A model generated the notes under the pieces. The model worked only from the letters and a program-made list of their open reading frames with translations. It did no database searches and was not told the origin of the DNA. The position numbers and the translations under genes were made by a program. Source: Calditrichia bacterium (GTDB lineage Bacteria; Calditrichota; Calditrichia; RBG-13-44-9; J075). From it: a stretch of DNA of 64,000 nt. The stretch covers positions 62,001 to 126,000 of the forward strand of contig JACKAP010000006.1 in NCBI GenBank assembly GCA_020635015.1, in the 5' to 3' direction. This document shows, in pieces, positions 16,934 to 26,002 of this stretch (positions within the stretch are counted from its first letter, which is position 1; the number at the start of each line of letters is the position of its first letter).

Positions 16934-17017
16934 CAGTTCCTTAAATCTAAAGAACTTAGTGTGCCGTGTAGCAGTGTTTAAAAAAATTTAACCCATAAAA
17001 CCGAGAGGCTTGCCGGC

Positions 17018-18214
17018 GTGGATTCCAAGAAAGCGGAACAGCGTTACCTGGATGAAATATCACTTCTGACCAGCAAGGAAGTGGAAGACTATATCCTGCT
17101 CAACCTGAAAAGGATCCGGGAGCGCCGCCGCAAGTTCGATATTCCGGTGATCGGCATTGCCGGTTCAGAGGGAAAAACCACCACCAAGCGGATGCTTTCG
17201 GCCATCCTGCGCCCGGCCCACCAGGTGTTGGAGACCCCGCCCAACTGCTCGACCGCCTCCGGGGTAACCGCCACCCTGCTGGAGATGAACCAGACCCATC
17301 AATACGCCCTGCTGGAACTGGGGATTGTCAAATCCAAACAGTTTGAACTGGCGGTGCAGGTCGCCGAACCGACCATCGCCGCGATAACCAACATCGGAGA
17401 GGCGCATCTGGCCAACCTGGGCGATAAATACCACATCGCCGATGCCAAGGTCGAGCTGATCAAGCGTCTGCCCCCGGATGGCTATGCGGTGCTGAATATC
17501 GATGATGACCTGGTCAGCGAGCTTGCCGCCCATTCGACCAGCCGGAGGGTGATCAAGTTCGGCTTAAATAAAAATGCCCAATTCTTTGCCAATAAGATCG
17601 AATATCTGGGGCCGGAGGGAATCCGCTTTCACGTGAACGGCTTTTATCCCTTCCACATGCCGATTTACGGTTCTGCCTCAATCTATAATGCCCTGCTGGC
17701 GATTTCGGTGGCCCGGTTGCTGGAGATCGAATTTGAGGAGATCCAGGAAGGGCTGGAGCAGCGTTTTTCCCTGCTCGATCACACCGGCAATCTGACCCGC
17801 CGCGACAATATCAATATCCTCGATTATACCTACGATGCCTCGATCAACTCAGTCACCAAGGCCTGCGAGTCGCTGGCCCAGTTTAAACCCTTCTCGGAAA
17901 AGCTGATCCTGGTGATCGGCGATATCCGCAATCCCGGGCCGGATGTGGCCGGCACCCACCTGAAAATGGGCTACTATATCGCCGCCCAGCCGATCGATGT
18001 GGTGTTGACCATCGGCGAGGATGCCCGCCTGATCGGCGAGGGAATCCGGCGACTCAATCACACCAAAAAGATCGTGGAATGCAGCGGCGATGCACCCACG
18101 CTTCTGGAGCGGCTCGCTGCCCACCTGACCCCGAACAGCACCGTGCTGTTTATCGGCAGCAAGGAGCTGCACCTGGAGGATACGCTGCAGGCGCTGCTGA
18201 AGATGATTGGGTGA
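17018..18214 (+). CDS. Mur-ligase-family protein, MurF-like without the N-terminal substrate domain
   Basis: 398 residues from a GTG at 17018. The ATP-binding P-loop GIAGSEGKTTTKRML (about residues 48-62) is followed by the Mur central-domain motif ELGIVKSKQFELAVQVAEPTIAAITNIGEAHL and a C-terminal ligase domain (HTGNLTRRDNINILDYTYDASINSVTKA). This resembles the central and C-terminal domains of MurF. The N-terminal UDP-binding domain of MurF is missing and replaced by about 45 charged residues, so this is probably a paralogue that joins a different acid and amine, not the essential MurF. The stop codon is made by an ATGGGTTR repeat unit. Confidence 0.8.
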   Translation: MDSKKAEQRYLDEISLLTSKEVEDYILLNLKRIRERRRKFDIPVIGIAGSEGKTTTKRMLSAILRPAHQVLETPPNCSTASGVTATLLEMNQTHQYALLELGIVKSKQFELAVQVAEPTIAAITNIGEAHLANLGDKYHIADAKVELIKRLPPDGYAVLNIDDDLVSELAAHSTSRRVIKFGLNKNAQFFANKIEYLGPEGIRFHVNGFYPFHMPIYGSASIYNALLAISVARLLEIEFEEIQEGLEQRFSLLDHTGNLTRRDNINILDYTYDASINSVTKACESLAQFKPFSEKLILVIGDIRNPGPDVAGTHLKMGYYIAAQPIDVVLTIGEDARLIGEGIRRLNHTKKIVECSGDAPTLLERLAAHLTPNSTVLFIGSKELHLEDTLQALLKMIG

Positions 18215-18322
18215 ATGGGTTAATGGGTGGATGGGTTAATGGGTAAGAACGGATGTACGTCAACTGATTTTACACCCATTCACTCATTCACCCATTCACT
18301 CATTCACCCATTCACCCATTCA
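18205..18322. repeat. Composite inverted repeat, ATGGGTTR family, overlapping a stop codon
   Basis: Forward units from 18205 (GATTGGGTGAATGGGTTAAT), a core with GAACGGATGTACGTCAACTG, then many reverse units CACCCATTCACTCATTCACC to about 18322. The TGA of the Mur-ligase gene is inside the first unit. Confidence 0.85.
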
Positions 18323-18435
18323 CGTTTTTTATATTCCCCCATTGTAAATATCCCATAAAAGCTTTACCTTTAACTCTTTCGAGCCGGAAATGTCAGAATT
18401 TATTGTGTTGATTTTTTTGAAGTTAAAGGTTTTGT

Positions 18436-19053
18436 ATGATTCACCAGGACATTCACTTTGACACGCCCCACACCCGCACCATCCATAGCGCCGTGGAAGC
18501 GCTGGAAAAGGGCGGCAGCATTATTTATCCCACGGATACGGTCTATGGGATCGGATGCAGCATTTACCGCAAAAGTGCGATCGAACGGCTCTACAAGATC
18601 AAGGGAAAGTCGAAGTTCGATCCCATGAGCCTGATCTGCAACTCCATCCAGCAGGCGGCGGAGTATGCCCAGATTTCCAATACCGTCTTCCGGATTCTCA
18701 AGCGTTGTTTTCCAGGGCCATACACCGTGGTGCTGCCCGCCAAGCACGGCATTGCCAAGCTGATGCTGTCGCGCCAGAAGGAGATCGGTATCCGCATTCC
18801 GGACAGCCCGGTTTGCCAGATGCTGGTAGAGGGATTGGGCCACCCGCTGCTCAATACCTCGGTGAATGTATTCTTTGACGAAGACTGGTTTGATGAGGGG
18901 GAAGACACTGAAAAATTTCTCGATTTCGCGGAAATTTTTCTCGATGCCGGCCCGCTTCCGGAAAGTCGGGAATCGACCGTGGTGAAGATCCACGATCACG
19001 AGATCGAGATTCTCCGCGAGGGCAAAGGGGATCCGGAGGTGTTGTTTTATTGA
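18436..19053 (+). CDS. Threonylcarbamoyl-AMP synthase family protein (YrdC/Sua5/YciO)
   Basis: A 205-residue single YrdC-fold domain. IYPTDTVYGIGCSIYRKSAIERLYKIKGKSKFDPM carries the conserved nucleotide/threonine-binding residues, followed by FPGPYTVVLPA and IGIRIPDSPVCQMLVE. YrdC/Sua5 makes threonylcarbamoyl-AMP for the t6A modification of tRNAs reading ANN codons; the YciO subgroup has the same fold with uncertain role. The KxR-type pattern here (KGKSKFDPMSL) is closer to the YciO-type variants (KxxP), so I keep the family-level name. It begins after a long repeat array and an AT-rich leader. Confidence 0.85.
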   Translation: MIHQDIHFDTPHTRTIHSAVEALEKGGSIIYPTDTVYGIGCSIYRKSAIERLYKIKGKSKFDPMSLICNSIQQAAEYAQISNTVFRILKRCFPGPYTVVLPAKHGIAKLMLSRQKEIGIRIPDSPVCQMLVEGLGHPLLNTSVNVFFDEDWFDEGEDTEKFLDFAEIFLDAGPLPESRESTVVKIHDHEIEILREGKGDPEVLFY

Positions 19054-19096
19054 GGCCGTGCCCGTCGCGCCGGATTGCGCATGGAAGGGCACGTAT

Positions 19097-19172
19097 GTAG
19101 GGTAGGGTCGCGACCCTACCCTACGCGCGCGAATGGTGCAAACATCCAACATCCAACATCCGACATTCGAAA
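19097..19172. repeat. Second copy of the 28-bp palindrome plus a CATCCAA tract
   Basis: Positions 19097-19124 are identical to the palindrome at 1403-1430. A short CATCCAA tandem (19144-19162, AACATCCAACATCCGACATT at its end) follows and runs close to the ridA ribosome site. The YrdC-like gene ends 44 bases before it. Confidence 0.85.
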
Positions 19173-19189
19173 CATCACAAGGAGTTCAC

Positions 19190-19576
19190 ATGAAAAAAAT
19201 CATCCGCACCGACAAAGCGCCCCTCCCGGTGGGGCCGTACAATCAGGCGGTCGTCATCAATGGGCTGGTGTTTACCGCCGGGCAGATCGCGATCGATCCG
19301 GCGACCAATCAACTGCTGCCCGGGGATGTGGAAGCCCAAACCCGGCTGGTGATGGAGAATCTCCGCGCTTTGCTGAATGCGGCCGGCGCCAGCCTGGAAA
19401 GGGTGATCAAAACCACCATTTTTCTCAAGGATATGAATGATTTTCCCCGGGTGAATGCGGTTTACGGCAGTTTCTTTGAAGCAGCCAGTGCCCCGGCACG
19501 CTCCACCGTCGAGGTGAGCCGCCTGCCGAAAGACGTGCTGGTGGAGATCGAGTGTATCGCCGAAGTGAACGGATAA
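19190..19576 (+). CDS. ridA: RidA/YjgF-family enamine/imine deaminase
   Basis: A 128-residue protein that hydrolyses reactive enamine/imine products of PLP enzymes such as threonine dehydratase. Family residues are in place: GPYNQAVVINGLVFTAGQIAID near the start, the catalytic Arg in APARSTVEVSRLP, and the Glu in VEIECIAEV. It probably acts as a cytosolic trimer. The ATG at 19190 follows AAGGAG at a normal distance; the open frame extends 19 codons upstream through repeats, which I do not consider coding. It is followed three bases later by the lipid kinase. Confidence 0.95.
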   Translation: MKKIIRTDKAPLPVGPYNQAVVINGLVFTAGQIAIDPATNQLLPGDVEAQTRLVMENLRALLNAAGASLERVIKTTIFLKDMNDFPRVNAVYGSFFEAASAPARSTVEVSRLPKDVLVEIECIAEVNG

Positions 19577-19579
19577 CGC

Positions 19580-20473
19580 TTGCCGGCGGCCTATCATCTG
19601 ATCTTTAATCCTGCTGCCGGAAGGGGACGGGCGATACGGGAAACCGCTGCCGTGAGCGCCGAAGTGCGCCGGCAACTGGGAGATGTCGCCATCTACCATA
19701 CCGATCGGAAGGGACACGCCGCGGAGATCGCCGCCTCCCTCCGCGGGCAGGGGGTGACGGTGATTGCCGCCGGAGGTGACGGCACCGTTCACGAGATCGT
19801 CAACGGGCTGGTGGGAGGCAATTGCACCCTGGGCATCATCCCGATCGGCAGCGGCAACGATTTTGTCAAAATGCTCAACCTGAAGGGCGGCGACTGGCGT
19901 AGCGCGGTGGCGGCGATTCGCCGCGGGCACACCCTGCAGGCAGACGTCGGAAAGGTCGGAGCGGTGTATTTTCCCAACGGGGTGGGGATCGGTTTCGATG
20001 CCGAGGCGCTGATCGAAAGCCATAAGATGAAGCATTTGAAGGGATTTGCGCTCTATTTCGCTTCGGTGCTGAAAGCACTGCGCCGCTATCGCAACCGCAC
20101 CGTGACCCTCACCATCGACGGCCGGCGTCAGACCCGGGAGATTTTCCTGATCGCGGTCGGGAATGGCGAGTGTGCCGGCGGCGGGTTTTACCTGACCCCC
20201 GGGGCGCGGATCGACGACGGCCGGCTGGATGTCTGCATCGCCCGGGCGCTGAAATTAAGCGAGATCCTGCTGCTGCTGCCCCGGGTGGTCAAAGGGAAGC
20301 ATATCGGCATGCCGCAGGTGGAATATTTGCAGGCGGAACATCTGCGGATTGAATCCGCGCAGGGCATTCCGGCTCATGCCGACGGCGAATTGCTGGGAGC
20401 GGATCTCCGGGAACTGGAAATCGAACTTCTCCCCGCCGCCCTGAAAGTGATCCATAACCTGAATCCGGATTGA
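19580..20473 (+). CDS. Diacylglycerol/lipid kinase family protein
   Basis: A 297-residue member of the DagK/YegS/LCB5 family. The ATP-binding motif GGDGTVHEIVNGLVGG and the following PIGSGNDFVKML are intact, as are an early NPAAGRGRA and a late HADGELL. Such enzymes phosphorylate diacylglycerol or related lipids at the inner face of the membrane. It begins with TTG at 19580, three bases after ridA. The exact lipid is not predictable. The 3' side carries a TTGGTTG repeat. Confidence 0.92.
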   Translation: MPAAYHLIFNPAAGRGRAIRETAAVSAEVRRQLGDVAIYHTDRKGHAAEIAASLRGQGVTVIAAGGDGTVHEIVNGLVGGNCTLGIIPIGSGNDFVKMLNLKGGDWRSAVAAIRRGHTLQADVGKVGAVYFPNGVGIGFDAEALIESHKMKHLKGFALYFASVLKALRRYRNRTVTLTIDGRRQTREIFLIAVGNGECAGGGFYLTPGARIDDGRLDVCIARALKLSEILLLLPRVVKGKHIGMPQVEYLQAEHLRIESAQGIPAHADGELLGADLRELEIELLPAALKVIHNLNPD

Positions 20474-20540
20474 GTTTGGGCGTATATTGAAATTGTTGAT
20501 GGGGTGGTGTGCTGTGTTCAAGTTGTTTGCGGTTTTAGAT

Positions 20541-20620
20541 CGTTGTTGGTTGTTGGCTTTTGGTTAAAGACCAAAGACCAACAACCAAGGACCAACAACC
20601 AAGGACCAACAACCAACAAG
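20541..20620. repeat. Composite inverted repeat, TTGGTTG family
   Basis: Forward units GTTGTTGGTTGTTGGC, a compact core TTTTGGTTAAAGACC, then reverse units AAAGACCAACAACCAAGGAC repeated to 20620. It ends two bases before the DUF5683 start codon and takes the place of a usual ribosome site. Confidence 0.85.
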
Positions 20621-20622
20621 GT

Positions 20623-21129
20623 ATGCTGTTGAAAAACCTTTGTTTATACATTTTTGTTCTGGCCCTGTGGAGCGTTGCCGGCCGGGCGCAGACAACCGCG
20701 GATAGCAGCACTGTCAATATTGTGAGCAGCGCCGGGATCGATACTCTGCGCCTGCTGTCCGACGAGCCGCTGAAATCCCCGATGGGAGCGATGCTGCGTT
20801 CGGCACTATTGCCGGGGTGGGGGCAGCTTTATAACCGCTCCTACATCAAGAGCGGGGTGGTTGTGGCTGTCCACGGATTTCTGCTCTACAAAGTGCTGGA
20901 TAATAACCGGCGCTGGCTGGATCTGCGCAAGGTAAAAGACCCCGGGCGCTACAACGCCAAAGATACCCGTAATCGCTATATCTGGTATACCGGCCTGGCC
21001 TATCTGCTCAACCTGGTCGATGCCTATGTCGATGCCTATTTGTTCGGCTTTGACGATGTCATCGATCTCACCTGGCAGCCGCTGCCGGGGCAAAATAGCC
21101 AGACCCTGACCCTCCACATCAAATTATAA
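20623..21129 (+). CDS. DUF5683-family envelope protein
   Basis: A 168-residue protein with a signal peptide (MLLKNLCLYIFVLALWSVAGRAQ) and the DUF5683 core: SPMGAMLRSALLPGWGQLYNRSYIKSG, a hydrophobic segment, and YWYTGLAYLLNLVDAYVDAYLFGFD-type sequence. Homologues are common in Bacteroidota and other FCB phyla and have no known function; the GWGQLYN motif is their hallmark. The only possible ribosome site is the AAGG immediately before ATG, since a repeat array ends there. It is followed by a UbiA gene nine bases later. Confidence 0.85.
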   Translation: MLLKNLCLYIFVLALWSVAGRAQTTADSSTVNIVSSAGIDTLRLLSDEPLKSPMGAMLRSALLPGWGQLYNRSYIKSGVVVAVHGFLLYKVLDNNRRWLDLRKVKDPGRYNAKDTRNRYIWYTGLAYLLNLVDAYVDAYLFGFDDVIDLTWQPLPGQNSQTLTLHIKL

Positions 21130-21138
21130 CCGGCGTCT

Positions 21139-22095
21139 GTGAGTGAATTGATTCGAATCCTGGACTATCTCTACCTTACCCGCCCGGTGCTGTTCTTCCC
21201 GGGCTGGGCCACTCTCCTGGCGGGTTACCTGGTGGCTGCCGGTGATGCCGGCCGGATCCTGCCGCTGCCGCCGGAAATCCGGCCCCTGTTCTGGCACGGA
21301 GGCATCGTCACCGCCATGCTCAGCTTTGCCGGGGCGATGGGGGGAAGCTTTATCCTCAATCAGCTCCAGGATGTCGATAGCGACCGCAAAAATCAAAAAC
21401 TTTTCCTGCTGGGAGACGGCCTGGTGCCGCTGCGTCACGGCTATATCGAGAGCGCGCTGCTGCTCGGAGGCAGCCTCCTCGCTGCCGTTGTCTGTGGCCT
21501 TCAGTATGCGGCTTTTACAGCGGTTTTTATCCTGGTGACCGGCTATCTGTACAATTATCCGCCGTTCCGTTTCAAGGATTATCCCCTCCGCGGCCTGATT
21601 GCCAATATGCTAATGGGCTGGCTGGCTTTCATCCTGGGCGGGCTGCTGCTGACCGCTTTCAACCATATCCTGTTGCTGCAGTCGCTGCCCTACCTGGCCT
21701 ATAATACGGCCCTCTACTTCCTGACCACCATCCCGGACCGGGAAGGGGACGCGGCGGTGAAGAAAGTAACCTTCCCGGTTCGTTACGGATTTTCCGCCAC
21801 CTTATGGATCAGCAGCGGCTGTTATCTCCTGGCCGCTTTGCTGGGATGCTACCTGGGAGATCAATTCCTGCTGATCATCCTGGCCGCGGTCGCCCCTTTC
21901 TGGCTCTATGCCCTGATCCGCCATACATCTGCGGCGGTGATAATTGCGCTGAAAATGGGTATTTTCTTTTTTTCGATAGGTGTATGTATTAAATTCCCCC
22001 TGTTTGGCGTATTGATCATTGCGACCTACTATGTGACGCGATTTTACTACAAAAGACGGTTCAACTTCGATTATCCCAATTTCAAAGGCCGATAA
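21139..22095 (+). CDS. UbiA-family prenyltransferase
   Basis: 318 residues with eight or nine membrane helices, starting at GTG. The first Asp-rich, diphosphate/Mg-binding motif is NQLQDVDSDRKNQK and the second is IPDREGDAAVKK, both in the expected places. UbiA enzymes attach isoprenoid chains to aromatic or other acceptors (menaquinone, heme O, ether lipids) within the membrane. A role in quinone synthesis is possible given the MqnA-like gene at 16 kb, but nothing here fixes the acceptor. The first motif is spaced slightly differently from MenA. Confidence 0.88.
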   Translation: MSELIRILDYLYLTRPVLFFPGWATLLAGYLVAAGDAGRILPLPPEIRPLFWHGGIVTAMLSFAGAMGGSFILNQLQDVDSDRKNQKLFLLGDGLVPLRHGYIESALLLGGSLLAAVVCGLQYAAFTAVFILVTGYLYNYPPFRFKDYPLRGLIANMLMGWLAFILGGLLLTAFNHILLLQSLPYLAYNTALYFLTTIPDREGDAAVKKVTFPVRYGFSATLWISSGCYLLAALLGCYLGDQFLLIILAAVAPFWLYALIRHTSAAVIIALKMGIFFFSIGVCIKFPLFGVLIIATYYVTRFYYKRRFNFDYPNFKGR

Positions 22096-22197
22096 TCGGC
22101 GGTTATTGGAAAAACGCGCGAGATGAATGTGAGATTTATTATTTGCGGGTGAAATTAGTTATATATTTTAAAACGGTTCATAGCAAAAAGATTGTCA

Positions 22198-23598
22198 ATG
22201 GATACGGTACTTAGTCAAATATTTCTCTATCTGGCCAGCATATACATGATCAATGGCATATTGATCAATATCTTTCGCCGTTTGAAGTTAGCCGATTTTA
22301 TCGCTCACATATTGACCGGGATCGTCTTTAGCCTGTTGCTGATGGGGTGGGGCGAGTTTTTCGGCAGCGCGGGAACCGCCCCGTTTAACCACAACGGCCA
22401 GCTGGATCTTTTCTTTCGCCAATCCCAGTTGAACAGCGCTGCGGCGGAAGGGGATACGCTGAATCCGGTGCTGTCGCCGGACAGCGCCGCCATGCCGGTT
22501 GCCGGGGAAACAAATGCCCGGGTCGATGCGCTGCCGCCGGAAATCGCGGCGGCGGATAATCCCGACGCCCACTTCCTGCTGCTGATCAAATTCATGATCA
22601 CGGTTGGGTTGCTGCTCTTCCTGATGCAGTTGGGGCTGAACTTTGATCCCCGGTTCTTCCGGATGAAGAAGGAGGAGAACACCTGGCGCCAGGTGGGCAT
22701 CTTCGCCGGCCTGACCGCGCTGATCGTCGGTCTGAGCAGCTACTTCCTGGTGCTGGAGCGCGACCTGCTGCTGTCCGGCCTGACCGTGATCGCTTTTCTC
22801 AGCATCCACATCGGTGCGGTGCTCTCCTATAATTTCCCAGTCTCCGCCCGCATGCAGCGGCCTTTCATCTTCCTGATCCAGTTGGCGATCCTGCTGGATA
22901 TTATCGTGATCGGCATCTATTCCGCCCTGGAAATTTATGTCAAATATCAAAATTATACCTTTTCTAAGCATGGTATTCACGGCATCTATTTGCTGATCCT
23001 GCTGTTGTTCGTCATCCCGATTGTCTTCAACAAGGCCTCCGTCGCCATCTTCAAGACCTTATCCAAATGGATGGGAGAATATACCCTACTGCTCAAACTG
23101 GGTATCCTGTTTTTCTTCTTTTATGCCGGCTTCCAGGCGGAGCTGTCGGTGCTGCTGCTGGGATTGTGGGCGGGACTGCTCTTCAATGCCCTGATGGACA
23201 TCTCCGAATTCGAATTTCGCCAGAAATTTTTTGCCGGGGCTTCGTTTCTTTATATCCTGCCGTTTGTCGAAATCGGGCGCTCATTGTTTTTTGGCGAATT
23301 ATATCAGCGCGGGTTTTGGATACACCTGGGGGTGATGATCGGTGCTCTGGTGCTGGTTTCCCTGGTGATGGGATTTCTCCAGCGGGGTGAACGGCAATAT
23401 CCGCTGGTCATTTCCGCCGGAACCTTTCCGCGGGGCGAATTGACCGTGTTGATCATCTGGCTGTTCAAGGAGATCGGCTGGATCCCGCTTTCGGTGTTTA
23501 CCCTGCTGGTGGTGGTGGTGATCGTCACCAATCTGATCGGGACGGTAATGGGAAAGATCTTGTTCATCCGGCCGCTGCGGCGACAGATGCGCACCTGA
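22198..23598 (+). CDS. Cation/proton antiporter-like membrane protein (CPA2-like)
   Basis: About 466 residues with some 12 membrane helices. The N-terminal YMINGILINIFRRLKLADFIAHILTGIVFSLLLMGW resembles the first helices of Kef/NapA-type exchangers, and the C-terminal SAGTFPRGELTVLIIWLFKEIG matches the helix with conserved R/E residues in that group. A stretch of about 90 residues (ALNSAAAEG...NPDAHFLL) between the second and third helices is soluble and unusual. I start at ATG 22198; a TTG two codons upstream is also possible. Substrate is unknown. The gene precedes ftsY by 35 bases. Confidence 0.75.
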   Translation: MDTVLSQIFLYLASIYMINGILINIFRRLKLADFIAHILTGIVFSLLLMGWGEFFGSAGTAPFNHNGQLDLFFRQSQLNSAAAEGDTLNPVLSPDSAAMPVAGETNARVDALPPEIAAADNPDAHFLLLIKFMITVGLLLFLMQLGLNFDPRFFRMKKEENTWRQVGIFAGLTALIVGLSSYFLVLERDLLLSGLTVIAFLSIHIGAVLSYNFPVSARMQRPFIFLIQLAILLDIIVIGIYSALEIYVKYQNYTFSKHGIHGIYLLILLLFVIPIVFNKASVAIFKTLSKWMGEYTLLLKLGILFFFFYAGFQAELSVLLLGLWAGLLFNALMDISEFEFRQKFFAGASFLYILPFVEIGRSLFFGELYQRGFWIHLGVMIGALVLVSLVMGFLQRGERQYPLVISAGTFPRGELTVLIIWLFKEIGWIPLSVFTLLVVVVIVTNLIGTVMGKILFIRPLRRQMRT

Positions 23599-23633
23599 GC
23601 GCGGTTCATTCTAACCTGGAAGGAAAATACTTC

Positions 23634-24557
23634 ATGGCTTCGATTTTCGATAAGATCAAACAAGGATTCAGCAGAACCCGAGAGCAGGTCTTTGACCGCA
23701 TCAATCACGCTATCAATGCCAAGAAAAAGATCGATGATGAGCTGCTGGAAGAAATCGAGGAAATCCTGATCTCCGGTGATGTCGGGGTGGAGACCACCCT
23801 GGAGATCATCGAAAACGTCAAGCAGCGGGTGCGGAAAGAGAAGTATGAAGAATCGCACGAACTCTATCGGATCCTGCGCGAGGAAGTAGCGGGCATCTTT
23901 CCGGAGAAGCAATTCCGGGAAGATGGGCTGAGCAACCGGCCTTATGTGATCCTGGTGATCGGGGTGAACGGCACCGGCAAGACCACCACCATCGGCAAGC
24001 TGGCCAACCGTTTTCGCCAGCAGGGCAAGAAAGTGCTGCTGGCGGCGGGCGATACCTTCCGGGCGGCGGCCATCGAGCAGTTGGAGATCTGGGCGCAGCG
24101 GGTGAATGTCGACCTTGTCAAGCACCAATTTGGCGCCGATCCCGGGGCAGTGGCCTTCGACGCCATCCAGGCGGGGCGCTCGCGCCAGGCGGATGTGGTG
24201 ATTATCGATACCGCCGGGCGGCTGCATACCAAAGTGAACTTGATGGAAGAGCTGAAAAAGGTGCAGCGGGTGATCCAGAAAGTGGACCCGGGCGCCCCCC
24301 ATCTCAATCTGCTGGTTCTCGACGGCACCACCGGCCAGAATGCCCTCAACCAGGCCCGCCAGTTTATCGATGCCGTGGGGGTGGACGGCATCGTGCTGAC
24401 TAAGCTCGACGGCACCGCCAAAGGCGGGGCGGTGATCGGGATCGCCCACCAGTTGAAACTGCCGGTAGAATACATCGGGGTGGGGGAGGGGATCGATGAT
24501 CTCCAGCCGTTTGATCCTCAACTCTATGCGGAAAGCCTTTTCGCAAATGCGGAATGA
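23634..24557 (+). CDS. ftsY: Signal recognition particle receptor FtsY
   Basis: FtsY docks ribosome-SRP complexes at the inner membrane. The 307-residue protein has the NG domain almost alone: an N-domain four-helix bundle (1-95), the P-loop GVNGTGKTTTIGKLA, AAGDTFRAAAIEQL, DTAGR, and the guanine-specificity motif TKLDGTAKGG. It lacks the long acidic A-domain of Escherichia coli FtsY, as in many phyla. FtsY is told from Ffh by GVNGTGKTT and by the missing M domain. The ribosome site AAGGAAA is clear. Confidence 0.97.
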   Translation: MASIFDKIKQGFSRTREQVFDRINHAINAKKKIDDELLEEIEEILISGDVGVETTLEIIENVKQRVRKEKYEESHELYRILREEVAGIFPEKQFREDGLSNRPYVILVIGVNGTGKTTTIGKLANRFRQQGKKVLLAAGDTFRAAAIEQLEIWAQRVNVDLVKHQFGADPGAVAFDAIQAGRSRQADVVIIDTAGRLHTKVNLMEELKKVQRVIQKVDPGAPHLNLLVLDGTTGQNALNQARQFIDAVGVDGIVLTKLDGTAKGGAVIGIAHQLKLPVEYIGVGEGIDDLQPFDPQLYAESLFANAE

Positions 24558-24560
24558 ACC

Positions 24561-24590
24561 GCATCCAGCATCCAGCATCCAGCACCGAGC
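24561..24590. repeat. Short CATCCAG tandem
   Basis: Three to four CATCCAG units directly after the ftsY stop. The same unit forms the long array at 58.09 kb and its inverted partner at 60.35 kb. Confidence 0.8.
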
Positions 24591-24649
24591 AAATTAACCC
24601 GTTCAGGGGATAGCATTCATAAAAACAATTTTGTATATCTCAACTGATT

Positions 24650-26002
24650 ATGGAAACAAAAGCGAAAATCGATGATAGTCCCGCCCGGGAGGGCGCTCCG
24701 AAACGGATCCACCTGACCACCCTGGGGTGTTCCAAGAATACCTACGATTCGGAGATCCTGCTCGGGCAGTTGCGCTCGCGCAATGCCCAGATTGTGGAAG
24801 CGCCGGAGAGCGCCGATGTCATCATCATCAATACCTGCGGCTTTATCGAGATGGCCAAGCAGGAATCGATCGAAGCGATCCTGGAGGCCGAACAGCTCAA
24901 AAAGGATCACCCCGGCAAGAAGGTGGTGGTGTGCGGCTGTCTTTCCCAACGCTACGCCACGGAACTGCGTGCGGAGATGCCCGGCATCGACGGGATCTTC
25001 GGCACCGAGGATTATGCCAATATCCTGAAGTTTCTCGATTATGATCCGCGCCTGTCGCCGGAATTTCTCTATGAACAGCGTATTCTGACGACTTCCAAAC
25101 ATTATGCCTATCTGAAAATTTCCGAGGGCTGCAATCACACTTGCGCCTTTTGCGCCATTCCCCTGATGCGCGGCCGCCACCGCAGCCGGCCGTTGGAGCA
25201 GATCATTGACGAGGCCCGGCGTCTGGCGGACCAGGGCGTCAAGGAGCTGATCATCATTTCCCAGGATACCACGTTCTACGGGTTGGATCTCTACCAGTCG
25301 CAGCGGCTGGTGGAACTGCTGGAACAGTTGGAGGCGGTGGAGGGCATCGAATGGATCCGGCTTCATTATCTGTATCCCACCACCGTGCAGGACCGGTTGA
25401 TCGATTATATGGCCGGCAGCGCCAAGGTGGTGCCTTATCTCGATATGCCGGTGCAGCATATCAGCGACCGGATGCTGAAGATCATGAAGCGGGGCGGCAA
25501 GGCGCACCGTATCCGTAATATTTTCGAACAGGCCCGCGAGAAGATCCAGGACGTTACCCTGCGCACCACTTTCATCGTCGGCCATCCCGGGGAAACAGAA
25601 TCAGACTTCCAGGCGTTAAAAGAGTTTGTAGAGGCTTTCCGGTTTGACCGGATGGGGGTCTTCACCTATTCCCATGAGGAAAAGACCTCTGCTTATGAAC
25701 TGGAGGATCTTGATCCTGAGGTTAAACAGGCCCGGTATGATGAACTGATGCAGGTGCAGCGCCAGATATCCTTCGACAACAATCAGCAGAAGCACGGGAA
25801 AACCTGCCGGGTGATCGTAGACGAGATCGATTGGACCGCTATGAACGCGTTCGGGCGCACCGCGGGAGATTCCCCGGAAATTGACAATGAGGTGGTGATT
25901 ACCGATCTGAACCGGGCGCTGCGGGTGGGGGAATTTGTAAACGTCGAGATCTTTGATGTCTCGGAATATGAACTTTACGGTAAATTAAAGGATTCACCAT
26001 GA
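24650..26002 (+). CDS. rimO: Ribosomal protein S12 methylthiotransferase RimO
   Basis: RimO is a radical-SAM enzyme that adds a methylthio group to an Asp of ribosomal protein S12. The N-terminal UPF0004 domain holds three cluster cysteines (TLGCSKNTYDSE, INTCGFIE, VCGCLSQRY), and the radical-SAM motif is CNHTCAFC in SEGCNHTCAFCAIPLMRGRHRSR. LDMPVQHISDRMLKIMKRGG and a C-terminal TRAM domain complete it. The TLGCSKN start and size (450 residues) separate RimO from MiaB. Its stop overlaps the next ATG (ATGA), so the GWxTD gene is translationally coupled. Confidence 0.96.
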   Translation: METKAKIDDSPAREGAPKRIHLTTLGCSKNTYDSEILLGQLRSRNAQIVEAPESADVIIINTCGFIEMAKQESIEAILEAEQLKKDHPGKKVVVCGCLSQRYATELRAEMPGIDGIFGTEDYANILKFLDYDPRLSPEFLYEQRILTTSKHYAYLKISEGCNHTCAFCAIPLMRGRHRSRPLEQIIDEARRLADQGVKELIIISQDTTFYGLDLYQSQRLVELLEQLEAVEGIEWIRLHYLYPTTVQDRLIDYMAGSAKVVPYLDMPVQHISDRMLKIMKRGGKAHRIRNIFEQAREKIQDVTLRTTFIVGHPGETESDFQALKEFVEAFRFDRMGVFTYSHEEKTSAYELEDLDPEVKQARYDELMQVQRQISFDNNQQKHGKTCRVIVDEIDWTAMNAFGRTAGDSPEIDNEVVITDLNRALRVGEFVNVEIFDVSEYELYGKLKDSP

